This document shows, piece after piece, positions 1-9,894 of a stretch of DNA of 64,000 nt (position 1 is the stretch's first letter; each line of letters begins with the position of its first letter). The translations under genes and the position numbers were made by a program. A model generated the notes under the pieces. It ran no database searches. It was given only the letters and a program-made list of their open reading frames with translations, and was not told the DNA's origin. Source of the stretch: Tetragonia tetragonoides (Eukaryota; Streptophyta; Magnoliopsida; Caryophyllales; Aizoaceae); assembly GCA_038025085.1 (NCBI GenBank), contig CM076143.1, positions 10,005,001 to 10,069,000 on the forward strand, in the 5' to 3' direction.

Positions 1-1045
1 TCCAGTACTTAGCTTTTCTTTTCTTTTTTTTTTTTTTTGTTTAGAGAAACTTGAAGTTTGTTTCAGTTTTTTTAAGTTAGCATTTAATTATGTTACTGAA
101 TCTTTTTCTTATTATCAGTAATTAGTTTACTGAATCTAATTGTAATTTTTAAAGACAAAATTTCAGGGATTTTGATATTTAATAGAGAGCAAGGTAGAAG
201 ATCTCACCAGAAGTTCAGGTATTTGGAACAAATTTCTTGTTCTTATTGCTACTGTGATGTTAGGCTTGTGTTTGCTTTTGATATGTCTCTAAAAACATGT
301 ATTAATTGAAAGTTTAGAGTTAATGGGCTGCTTCCAACCATTATTGGCTGAGTTTGTGGTTACAAAGAAACCACCAGGTGTTTGAGAAAAAACCTCAATT
401 TGCTTCTCTGTTGGTACAACAGGTAAAATACAATATGTGTCTGATCCCAATCTCATAGAAATCTCGGCACGTTATATGAGAGGGTTTAATCTATGAGGAT
501 CCACTCTTGTATTTTATCCTTGGTTGTTTCTTACGGATAATTGCACAAGATAGAAGGGTGTGTGAATACTGAATATAATCCGAAAAAAGGTGCTTCACAC
601 TTCCTCTGATGTAGAATATCATTTCATGATAGATAAACAATACAAGTTTTTGCTCAACAAAAAAACTCTTGAAATTGTTATTTATCATGGCTTACTTGGC
701 CTCATATACATAAGTTAGCAGACATAAGGAATAAAATATGTTTATGCAATTATGCTGAGAAAAAACTTATACAATTATGCTTGTCATTTAGTTTACTTGG
801 ACATTTCATCAATAGGTGGTAATGGACTGGTATGCAGGACGATGGTTTTGAAGTTCCAGGATAAGCAAAATAAGAGTCTAAGACCATGGATAGGGCTACA
901 TATAACAAAAGTTTTTCTTTGATGTTAGCGATCTTAAAATTGGTGCTAGGTAGGCGGCTTTGACAACTCATGATGATTAGTTAAAATATGGGTTCTTTTA
1001 TTAAGTTAGACACCATTTTGCAATAAATAAATAAATAAATTGGTG

Positions 1046-1152
1046 AATCTGTGTATAGCTTGAAGTTTGCATCTGTGTATAAGTAGTTTGAAGTTTGCAT
1101 CTGTGTATATATAGCTTGAAGTTTGCATCTGTGTATAAATATTGAAGTGTGC
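1046..1152. repeat. 28-bp tandem repeat, 4 imperfect copies
   Basis: The phrase ATCTGTGTATA...TTGAAGTTTGC recurs at 1046-1070, 1071-1098, 1099-1126 and 1127-1152. Copies differ by a few bases and small indels. No coding potential is seen; it looks like a minisatellite made by slippage or unequal exchange. Confidence 0.8.
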
Positions 1153-2159
1153 AAGTAGTAAAATGTTAGGATTATTATTATAGAGGTGAAGCTTATTGGT
1201 GTTGCTTTGTATTGGGTGTAATCTTTAGCTATGATTAAGGTGGGAGGGACTTACACTATTGTGATCATCTAAATAAAATTTATGTGGAGGAATAATTTAG
1301 TGTTTGAATTCTGGAGGCTCTCTAGAGAGTACTACCTGATCAGTGAGTACGTATACTCATCCTTAATTTCTTAGAGGAATATGTTTGCTGGACCTTAATA
1401 ACTCATTCACACTTTATTAAAAAAGATTGTTAGTGGCTAGAGTCTTCAGCGTTATTATGGTTGCACATATTATCGTGGCTACTATGGATAACCTATGTAA
1501 AAGAGGGATGTATCTGGTTAACAGATCGATGTGCACTTTTTGAGCAGGGTGTTGAATGATGCCAGCCTTTATTTTTGCAATGCCTTGTTAGTAAAGTAGA
1601 TTTGGGTTGGGATAGAGAGAAGAGAGTGGAGACTCCTCATGAGTTTAGGTGGTTGGAGAAGATGAACAAAGGCTTTCGAGACTGTACTATGGATACAACT
1701 CAGAGTGTGGATAGAGTTGAGTATGATGTCTTATGTCTGTGTTAGAAGAATGTTTAAAAGGCATAACAATCTTATAGAGGATAATATAATTTTAATGTAG
1801 AAGCTTTCTTTTCGAGAGTTGGTGGATTATTATGACTTGTGAGTGTTCTAAGGGTTGAGCAGGCTATCACATGTGCTGTACATTGCTTACTTATTTTTGC
1901 CCCAAATCGAGGAATAAAATTCCTCTGATTTTTGCATTTGAAACTCTCGAAGTGTTCTAGAGTTTTTGGAATAAATTTTGCCTGTTTTTTGGAGCTGAGA
2001 TGATTTATTAGTCAGGGTTGAAACTTCTAAGTATATGCTAACACAAAGATTTTGAAATCTGCTAAGCAAGGAGAAGGGGAAATAAGAAAAAGGAAAAGGA
2101 AAGAAAATAATTGGAGATATTGATATCATAAGATAAGGTGCCAAAGTTGCTTTGTTGTT

Positions 2160-2241
2160 GAGGGGGTTTGTTTGTTGGGGGCTCATTTATGTTTAGAGTT
2201 GAGGGGGTTTGTTTGTTGGGGGCTCATTTATGTTTAGAGTT
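2160..2241. repeat. 41-bp perfect tandem duplication
   Basis: A 41-bp unit beginning GAGGGGGTTTGTTTG is repeated head to tail without any mismatch at 2160-2200 and 2201-2241. Perfect identity points to a recent duplication, or to an assembly artefact that read coverage would expose. Confidence 0.85.
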
Positions 2242-2652
2242 GAGGTATTCCGTGTGTTTATCTCGCACACACACTAAAAATTTGCATTGGTATTTTTACT
2301 ATTTTCGTATTCGTGTTTGTTATGGTTGATGTGTTTCTTCGTGGTGATTCATGAGGCTTAATTGATGATTTTGTATAAATTTTGGGTTGCATGTCCTATT
2401 TAACCTTTTAATGAATTTTCTTTGATAATTTGTGTTAGTGTGGTTTGAAGGTCGTTTTTTAATTCAGCGTTTGAAAAACTAGACTTACCGCTGGAGCTCC
2501 AAGTTTTATAAAATTCAAGGTTGACTCATAGTCTTGTAATGCTCATAATGGGCACCATAGAGCAAAGCATGCCAACAGATGAATGAATAATGCAGTAGCT
2601 GTCCTACTTCTCAACTAACATTTTACAATGAGAAATTACCTGGCTAACCTTG

Positions 2653-3430
2653 TGTTGAGGTAACGCCCCAAATACCAAATACTATTATTAAGTTGTGTTT
2701 TATTTTATTTAAGTTTGTAAAGAAAATAAAATAAAACAAAAAGAAAAAGAAAAAAAAAAAAAGGAAATGAAAGTTGCGTGACTTTGTAATTTGTGGCCTT
2801 AATTGGCTATTGGCCTGTTAAGCCCAATGAGAAGTTTTTGTGGCTTAGTGGGATATGTGAAAGGAAGCTTCCAGAAGAAGCTGTTGTGTGATAAAAAAAG
2901 GTCTTTGGCCTTTTGTTTGTTTAGTGAGTGTAACGCATGTGGAACGAGAGAAAGCTGTTACAGTGAACAAAACAGCCGAAAATGAAAAGGGAGAGCCAGT
3001 GAGTGAGAGACAAACAAAAAGAGTGAGAGAAATTGAGTATTTCTCCAAAAGAGGTTTGTTCCAGTTCACGGTTGATTCGGTTTGTTCGGGTGAAGATAAT
3101 CAGAGTATTCGGATCGGTCATCGACAGGTATTTGTGGGTGTATCTTTGGTTTTGTGGGAGTACCAAATTGAGTTAGAGTTTGTCAATTTGTACTAATACC
3201 AAAGATAGTTTCTTTACTTGTTGCTTGATCTTGTGATTGTTGCCGATTGTAATCTTGATTATCATAGTGGATTATTGTTTAGTGCGTGGAGAACCGCACC
3301 GTGGTTTTTCCCCTAATTGAAAGGGGTTTTCCACGTAAAAATTGTCTGTGTTGTTTTTGGGTTCTTGCACTTTATTTTTCCGATTATCTGTTGTTGTGAT
3401 TGTGGGTAAATACCGTAGTTTTCCCCAACA
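2653..3430 (+). repeat. 5' LTR of the gag-only element
   Basis: 778 bp, starting TGTTGAGG and ending CCCAACA. It should contain the promoter and polyadenylation signals. Compared with the 3' LTR it differs by three substitutions plus a 13 versus 14 A run. Short overlapping open frames inside it recur identically in the other LTR and are not genes. Confidence 0.92.
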
Positions 3431-3431
3431 G

Positions 3432-3443
3432 TGGTATCAGAGC
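3432..3443 (+). promoter_or_regulatory. Primer binding site (initiator tRNA-Met type)
   Basis: TGGTATCAGAGC lies one base after the LTR end CAACA. This word is the standard plant copia primer site, complementary to the 3' end of initiator methionine tRNA, and confirms both the LTR border and the element orientation. Confidence 0.92.
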
Positions 3444-3515
3444 TTTTTGGTTGTAGGATCGGTGGTGGGAAAATTACTGTATTTGTTGAAGGGGGAATTA
3501 TTTTGTGCAAGTAAC

Positions 3516-4865
3516 ATGTCTGGTAGTGTGCCCAAATTTGAAATTCCTTTGTTTGATGGTAAAATTAATTTTACTGTGTGGAAGAGTACTGTTGAGGATT
3601 TGTTGGTTCAACAAAATTTAGATGAGGCTTTAGATGAGACAAAGCCTAGTGGGGTGACCGATGCCCAATGGACATCGAAGAAGAAGAAAGCTGTCAGTAC
3701 TATTAGATTAGCTATGGCTCCGGAGATCAAGTATAATTACTTGACTGAGACAGATCCAAAGAAGTTGTTGGATAAGCTCCAGAGTGTATATGCATCAAAG
3801 TCACTGACTAACAAGCTTTGTTTGAGATATGAGTTGTACCAGCTAAAGATGGAGCAAGGTACGGTGTTGCAGGACCACATTAATAACTTTAACCAACTAG
3901 TATGTAAGTTGAGAAATGCAGATGAGAAGATCTCCGATCAGGAGGAGGCATTGTTATTGTTGGCTTCACTACCTAAGTCCTACAGGCCAATTGTGCAGAC
4001 ATTACTTGTAGGGAGGACAGAGATTACACTAGATGAAGCAATGACAGTGTTGAGAGAGAATGATCGGATGATGTTGCAGGTTGATGGTGTATCTCCTAGT
4101 GATGGAGGAGATAGAGTACTAGCTGCGGAGGTGTCCGAAAGAGGGAGGAATCATGAGAGAAGAGGTGGTGGCCCGAGAAGTAGGTCGAAGTCGCGCGCGA
4201 GAGACTTTAGTAACATGGAGTGTTACTATTGTGGTGAGAAGGGTCATATTCAGAGTCGTTGCCCAAAGATGAGAGATGATTTGAAGAGTTTCAAGCAGCT
4301 ACAAGAGAAGATGGGTAAGACCAAAATTGATGATGATAGCGGTTCCTCTAATGTAATTATGTCTTGTGATGGTAATAAGGAGTTGTTCTTGGCTAGTAAC
4401 AATGAGGGGAAGGAAAGCCAAGAGAGTTGGGTGTTGGACTCCGGCGCTTCGATTCACATTTGTAGAGACCATGCAATGTTTGATACTTTGTGCCAAGATG
4501 GTGAGTATGGTGACATCAACATGGGGAGTGGTAAGTTGAAGGTGAAAGGGATGGGTAGCATCCGAATTGAGCTCCATGGTGGTGTGACTAGAACCTTCCA
4601 CAATGTGAGGTATATACCCAATGCTCGTGTCAACGTGATTTCGTTGGGTGAGTTGACATCGCAAGGGTGTAGATACATTGGTACGGGAAGGTGGTGCAAA
4701 GTGTATCGTGGTGCTACCTTGATTGTGCAAGGAAAGAAGGCGGAGAACAACTTGTGTTATGTTGAGGGTCATTGCGTAGGGAGGAGCAAGACCGTGAAGA
4801 AGAAGGTCCGTTTCTCGGACAAGGTGGAGGTATTTGGTGATTTGGGTCGAGGGAGGATTTGTTGA
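3516..4865 (+). CDS. Intact copia-type Gag polyprotein with protease core, no pol
   Basis: 449-residue open frame. I start it at ATG 3516, the first ATG after the primer site that opens the usual copia Gag N-terminus (MSGSVPKFEIPLFDGKINF); the frame also runs back into the LTR. Residues about 1-210 form the Gag/UBN2-type region, an Arg/Ser-rich basic linker follows, then a CCHC zinc knuckle (CYYCGEKGHIQSRC), then an aspartic protease active-site stretch (WVLDSGASIHIC) with further protease-like sequence. The frame ends where the pre-integrase zinc region would begin; a basic tail (KTVKKKVRFSDKVEVF) replaces it. The last two codons, TGT and the stop TGA, are the first six bases of the 3' LTR. 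The frame is uninterrupted, so the protein could be made; Gag would assemble particles and the protease core might still cleave. Whether it is expressed cannot be seen. Confidence 0.88.
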   Translation: MSGSVPKFEIPLFDGKINFTVWKSTVEDLLVQQNLDEALDETKPSGVTDAQWTSKKKKAVSTIRLAMAPEIKYNYLTETDPKKLLDKLQSVYASKSLTNKLCLRYELYQLKMEQGTVLQDHINNFNQLVCKLRNADEKISDQEEALLLLASLPKSYRPIVQTLLVGRTEITLDEAMTVLRENDRMMLQVDGVSPSDGGDRVLAAEVSERGRNHERRGGGPRSRSKSRARDFSNMECYYCGEKGHIQSRCPKMRDDLKSFKQLQEKMGKTKIDDDSGSSNVIMSCDGNKELFLASNNEGKESQESWVLDSGASIHICRDHAMFDTLCQDGEYGDINMGSGKLKVKGMGSIRIELHGGVTRTFHNVRYIPNARVNVISLGELTSQGCRYIGTGRWCKVYRGATLIVQGKKAENNLCYVEGHCVGRSKTVKKKVRFSDKVEVFGDLGRGRIC

Positions 4866-5638
4866 GGTAACGCCCCAAATACCAAATACTATTATTAAAT
4901 TGTGTTTTATTTTATTTAAGTTTGTAAAGAAAATAAAATAAAACAAAAAGAAAAAGAAAAAAAAAAAAAAGGAAATGAAAGTTGCGTGACTTTGTAATTT
5001 GTGGCCTTAATTGGCTATTGGCCTGTTAAGCCCAATGAGAAGTTTTTGTGGCTTAGTGGGATATGTGAAAGGAAGCTTCCAGAAGAAGCTGTTGTGTGAT
5101 AAAAAAAGGTCTTTGGCCTTTTGTTTGTTTAGTGAGTGTAACGCATGTGGAACGAGAGAAAGCTGTTACAGTGAACAAAACAGCCGAAAATGAAAAGGGA
5201 GAGCCAGTGAGTGAGAGACAAACAAAAAGAGTGAGAGAAATTGAGTATTTCTCCAAAAGAGGTTTGTTCCAGTTCACGGTTGATTCGGTTTGTTCGGGTG
5301 AAGATAATCAGAGTATTCGGATCGGTCATCGACAGGTATTTGTGGGTGTATCTTTGGTTTTGTGGGAGTACCAAATTGAGTTAGAGTTTGTCAATTTGTA
5401 CTAATACCAAAGATAGTTTCTTTACTTGTTGCTTGATCTTGTGATTGTTGCCGATTGTAATCTTGATTATCATAGTGGATTATTGTTTAGTGCGTGGAGA
5501 ACCGCACCGTGGTTTTTCCCCTAATTAAAAGGGGTTTTCCACGTAAAAATTGTCTGTGTTGTTTTTGGGTTCTTGCACTTTATTTTTCCGATTATCTGTT
5601 GTTGTGATTGTGGGTAAATACCGTAGTTTTTCCCAACA
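4860..5638 (+). repeat. 3' LTR of the gag-only element
   Basis: 779 bp copy of the 5' LTR, TGTTGAGG to CCCAACA, immediately followed by the target duplication CCTTG. It supplies the terminal Cys codon and stop codon of the gag frame. Confidence 0.92.
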
Positions 5639-5643
5639 CCTTG

Positions 5644-5790
5644 TTGATAGTTGCACTGCTGCAGAGAGCCCATGGAACTGTGGAAACCACATTCCCACGT
5701 AGATAAAGGAATCATGTTGCCGACAGACTTGCCAATGAAGTTGCTAATGGTTTTAAAAACATTATATTTTGTATTAGGCCTAAGCCTAAC
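5644..5790 (+). pseudogene. Possible RNase H-like retroelement remnant
   Basis: In one + frame the short peptide RNHVADRLANEVANG appears (about 5709-5753). It resembles the HVADxLAN signature at the C-terminal end of RNase H domains found in plant LINEs and related reverse-transcriptase-like genes. A stop codon lies two residues upstream and there is no continuous frame. If correct, the gag-only element inserted into an already dead retroelement. The match is short, so the assignment is tentative. Confidence 0.35.
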
Positions 5791-6138
5791 TCTTAAGGCC
5801 TTGGAGGCTTATGTAGCTGATCTGCAGGGAATCTCCTTCCCTCGACTTTGTAACGCACCTTAACTTGCATCTTCCTTATCTCATACGACCACCCAACCAT
5901 TAGCTACATACCATCCTTGGGAATTGGAACTAAATGACGATGTGAGTGACAAAAAATACAAGAATTTGAAGGTTTTGTTGGGAAAATATAGGTAAAAAAA
6001 AATTATTCTTTGTGCAAAACTCTAATTTTGTTCTCCTGGAAACTTTAGTTACACTTGATATGTTAGTTTTGTATTGTACTAATAAAAAACTATCAGCATT
6101 TGGGAATGCCAAATCATAGTTATCAAAGAATTTAAATA

Positions 6139-6501
6139 CTCCCTCTGGTCTACGGAAATTTTTACGCCTTCCACTTATGTTTGGACCATGAAAATCTTTA
6201 CGTTCTTTATATGGTAATGTATTTGAGCACCCTTTACTATTTTACCCCTCCTACATTCTCACCCCTATGTGCAAGGAAATAAAAAAAATAAAAAAAACTT
6301 CTCACGCTACTAGCTACAAAAGTAAGGAAAGTAATACAAAAACAAGAAAAGCAATAAATACCCACTAAAATATTATTTATTTCTCTCTTAATACCTCTTG
6401 TGCTCTTTTAAGGGTAATTTTGGAATTTTTGTGCTAAAATGTATTTTCCTTAATATTAGTCATATTCTCCATACGTCAAGATTTCCGTGGATCGGAGAGA
6501 G
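6139..6501. mobile_element. Stowaway-like MITE
   Basis: Terminal inverted repeats start CTCCCTCTGGTCTACGG on the left and, read from the right, CTCTCTCCGATCCACGG, and continue to about 28 bp with about 75% match. The element is flanked by TA at 6137-6138 and 6502-6503, the Tc1/mariner target duplication. At 363 bp it has no coding capacity. CTCCCTC termini with TA flanks are the standard Stowaway signature. Confidence 0.85.
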
Positions 6502-6559
6502 TATTATACTCCAACTATTAAAGCACAATTAATATGATGACTTAATATTTTATCCTCTT

Positions 6560-6596
6560 GGAGGGCCGTGTGCGTAGCACGTGGACCAACAACTAG
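6560..6596 (+). mobile_element. Candidate Helitron 3' terminus
   Basis: A GC-rich hairpin-forming stretch (CCGTGTGCGTAGCACGTGG) is followed about 10 bp later by CTAG and then T. A hairpin followed by CTRR before a T is the canonical Helitron 3' end. The 5' TC end was not located, so only the terminus is annotated. Confidence 0.45.
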
Positions 6597-7071
6597 TAAT
6601 TAAAAAATATTACTTTTAAAATACTCTATACACTAAAGTTATCTCAATAATCTCACGATACATCATATTCACTTATTTTAGAAGAGAAATTGAGTAATAT
6701 TTCTTTTTTCTTCATGGTCAGGAAATATTTATATTCTTACATTACAAATTTCAAAACAGCATAATTTGTTATAGTTCGTGTTCGTAGTTCGTGTTCGTGA
6801 CATGTGCGCAGTGTGGTGGGCCCTTCTTTGTACAGCATAATTTCAAAACTTGTTATGTACAAAGTTTGTGGGATACATTTGTTTGTCGTTAATATATACT
6901 CTTGTACAATTTGAAGGTGATTATGTATCAGGCAATGAAATATATTGTGGTCTTACGGGATTGAGTGTTATAAGAACAATGTGAACTTTGTTATTTTACA
7001 TGGTATAGTGTTGGGTTTATTTATTGACCTGTTGAAAAAGAAAATTCTGATAATGCAATTTTTGCTCAATT

Positions 7072-7253
7072 ATTATTATTTTTTTTTTGTCTGAGACCGT
7101 CTGGTTGAATTCGAATTGAGCCGGGTGGGACCACAAGGGCGGCAAAGCTCCCCCAATAAGTATTTAACACAGCTGCATTCACATGGTCTCAAACCCGAGA
7201 TCTCTGCTTAAGCTAGAAGAGTCCCTTAACAACTCATCTAAGTGCTTGTTGGT
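7072..7253 (-). mobile_element. tRNA-derived SINE with 15-bp target duplications
   Basis: Read on the - strand, a 182-bp unit begins ACCAACAAGCACTTAG, has a box-B-like GGGTTTGAGACC, and ends in a poly-A tail (T run at 7078-7090 on +). It is bounded by perfect 15-bp direct repeats AATTTTTGCTCAATT at 7057-7071 and 7254-7268. Poly-A plus long target duplications show LINE-machinery retroposition. It is unrelated in sequence to the SINE family inside MED14. Confidence 0.85.
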
Positions 7254-7268
7254 AATTTTTGCTCAATT

Positions 7269-8559
7269 TATATATGTGTGACTTTGGCAAGAGTCTAAAT
7301 GGTTCTTGTGTGGGATAAAATCAAAAGAGACAAAAGAAATCTCAATGTAATTGTTAATTAGTGTGACAATTATATGAAACCATAATTTGAGCATTATATT
7401 GTGATTAAATTTTGATCCAAAAATCGTTACGGGTTTTTATGAGTTGTATGAATAATTTCTAAAATTATTGAGGAACATTGTGTAAATAAGTGAATGTTGT
7501 TTGTAGTTCACATGCTACAAAATTGACACCATTCAATTCTTTGATATTATCATTTGCGTTATGATATTTAATATTGTCTTATATTTCTGTATCAAAGAAA
7601 TGGCAAATTATTTGGTGAGAAAGTATATGATTTCTGGTATGTATATTGAGAACATGTGGGGGAAGTTTTATATTCACTAGCTACATGTTATACATATTGG
7701 TGTTCTCAATATAATTTGATAGAACTCGATTCTTTGAGAATGTGGGGGTAACTAATTAAATTTAGTTTACCGAAATCTTTATGGATTTTTTGGGACCTTT
7801 GATATTTGAATGTTTATGTATATATCTTTTATGCTCGTACATAATACATATAACTTTAGAGATATCTTGAGCATGAAAATGATGATTTGAATGAAATCAT
7901 TTGTTATCATGATATATAGCAGCTTATATGTCTTACGGAGAAGATAAGCTAACATGGGCAATGAGTATACTTATAGTGGTTAATAATAAACCATGTATGA
8001 ATATGGTATTAAAGATATTGAACATGGTGGACGTTTAATTTGATGAGAAAATGATCGATGTTCTTTCTTTGTATGTGGAGATACTATAGAAAGAGGTCAA
8101 TATTTTTTATTATTGATTGTGAGAACTCATGATAGCATATCTCATAAGAACAACAAAGGTTCTAAATATTCTATATTTTGTGTATGCTAGAGTTATTGAA
8201 TTAATATGCTATTAACTTGTGTTTGCACTTTGATAGTCATATTTATCGTGTTTGATTGGTATATTAATGCAAATATGTGACAAGTTAATAATATATACTT
8301 GTACAAATGAGTATGTATTTTCCCATGTAGTTGTGGATGTTCTCTCTAAAATCTGACTTGTATATAACATGTTATAATTAACTATTCTTGAGCGGGCAGG
8401 TCAAAAAGTTGATTGATTGAGACTTGAAAGACATGTTGATATACATTTTGAGAAGGTTTAGTGTGCCAATTTCCTTTAATTGTGATTTGTTAAAATTAGT
8501 GTGTAACGGTAAGAGATGACGCATTTGGAATAGACAAAGTGTCGTCAAGTAACAATATA
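7269..8559. other. AT-rich stretch, no gene recognised
   Basis: Only short frames broken by stops were seen on both strands. The downstream copia 3' spacer suggests this may be strongly decayed internal copia sequence, but no protein motif survives that I can name. Confidence 0.4.
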
Positions 8560-9376
8560 AATTAAAGAAAGATTGGTTTAAACTTTATTATTGAATCGTC
8601 AAGGGGGATGAGGCTTAAAGCCCTTAGATTGAGGAAATCATGGTGGATACCCAACCTTCATTGGTTCAATGTGGTCAAACGAAGCTATGAGATTACTCAA
8701 TGTGCACCATCTTTTCCCATCCCTATGGCGTTCTTGGTGCTATTGTGAAGTTGAGCACATGCTCTTAATGAATCCATAGCCTTTGTATGGTGGTCCTTAT
8801 GAGACGGACTTGATGGATTCACCGCTTGTTGTGAGGTTGAGCTTCTAGCTCTTAATGATTCCATATCCCTATTTCTTTTGGGTGGTCTTAGTTGAGACGG
8901 ACTTGATGGATTCACCGTTGGTATATGAGAGGTTGAGCATCATTTGCTCTTAATGGTTTCTTAGTCCAGTTGTATATTGGTCAAACCCATATGTGAGTTG
9001 GGTAGACTTGGTTATGATGGACGTGATGAAATCACCTACGTGAGTGTAAAGGTTTGGCCGCCTTTTATGAAAGATTTTGGCTATCTTTCTAGAGCACTCA
9101 TAAGACCCAAGGTGTGCGCATGGCCTAGATAATTGCGTTTATATTTTTCTATCGCGTAATTTGCACAAAATTAAGGTATAATATGTATTGTGAGGGTCTC
9201 GATTAACCACATTTAATTCATTGAGTTCAAGAGTACTTCACTCTTTGAATTATTAGGTCAGTCGCTCATTTCACTACGTATCAATTCAATCCTTCGGACA
9301 TTGGTATTTATGTATTCTATATTTTCCTTTGTCCAGAAATTAAGTCACTTGGCCTTTGTTGCCATTAGTGGGGGAT
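8560..9376 (+). mobile_element. Copia 3' spacer (post-pol untranslated region), copy A
   Basis: The sequence parallels 11590-12256, which follows a recognisable copia RNase H: shared phrases include TCGAGGGGGATG, AATCATGGTGGA, GAGACGGACTTGATGGATTC and TCACCTACGTGAGTG. It contains about three imperfect internal repeats of 85-120 bp (GAGGTTGAGCA...CTCTTAATG...GACTTGATGGATTCACC) and ends in a purine tract GTGGGGGAT directly before an LTR. It is the 3' untranslated spacer of a copia element whose coding part is lost. Confidence 0.75.
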
Positions 9377-9792
9377 TGTTGGAATAATGGCACCAAAGTT
9401 AATGGGGGAATATGTAACCGTTTCTGATTTATTGTGGGTAATTCATACCCCATAATGTGCCACTAATAAACCCATTAAAGCTACTTTAATAGGTGGTGGG
9501 CGGTTACGTTTTCCACTTATATATAGGGTGTTCATCTCCAACTAAAGTATGAGGTAGAGATAAATGGGAACCAAGACACTTATCCTCATATCCCATATGT
9601 GATTAGTTTTCGGGCAATTGTATTTGTGTAAGTTTCAAACCTCCAATCATGAGTGCACTTGTTTGGGGGGTGTTGTGTTAACCTTGGAGAGCGACCGGCG
9701 GAGACGATTTGCACCAAAGTCGTGCCGAAAATCGCTTTCAAGGCAATGGCTTTCACACCATGACGCAACGATTATTTGATAAGTCATCTACT

Positions 9793-9854
<62 letters not shown>

Positions 9855-9885
9855 TTATTATTGATCAATACCTATATTTTCAACA
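9377..9885 (+). repeat. Copia LTR (3' LTR of copy A)
   Basis: Begins TGTTGGAATAATGG right after the purine tract and plausibly ends TTTTCAACA, about 509 bp. A TATA-like TTATATATAG lies at 9514-9523. A long (AT)n tract has grown inside it. No matching 5' LTR was found upstream, so this is the surviving end of a truncated element. The right border is inferred from the CAACA end only. Confidence 0.7.
9796..9851. repeat. (AT)n microsatellite
   Basis: About 28 uninterrupted AT dinucleotides near the 3' end of the copia LTR. Length may vary between individuals or be misassembled. Confidence 0.95.
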
Positions 9886-9894
9886 ATATAAATT

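Larger units (their letters stand above)
1..2647. other. Gene-free flank, no coding gene recognised
   Basis: No open frame longer than about 100 codons and no recognisable protein motif was seen on either strand. The stretch is AT-rich with an (AAAT)n tract near 1021-1040 and two short tandem repeats, listed separately. It may be eroded transposon or intergenic DNA; I cannot assign it to a family. Confidence 0.5.
2653..5638 (+). mobile_element. Complete gag-only LTR retrotransposon (TR-GAG-like, copia-derived)
   Basis: The element runs TG...CA with two nearly identical LTRs (2653-3430 and 4860-5638) and is flanked by a perfect 5-bp target duplication CCTTG at 2648-2652 and 5639-5643. A primer binding site TGGTATCAGAGC follows the 5' LTR by one base and a purine tract (4849-4857) precedes the 3' LTR. 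The interior codes only for Gag with a protease core; integrase, reverse transcriptase and RNase H are entirely absent, so it must have moved with enzymes from an autonomous copia partner. LTRs differ by three substitutions (2692/4899, 3319/5527, near 3425/5633) and one A in a poly-A run. It matches the published concept of TR-GAG elements; the family is not named here. Confidence 0.93.

Noticed and set aside
2803..5404. Identical 60-102 codon frames at 2803-3196 and 5011-5404
   Set aside because: Both sets lie in the two LTRs of the gag-only element and are shadows of the duplicated LTR.
8697..8915. 72-codon frame on - with repeated SPS residues
   Set aside because: It falls in the tandemly repeated copia 3' spacer and mirrors its DNA repeats.
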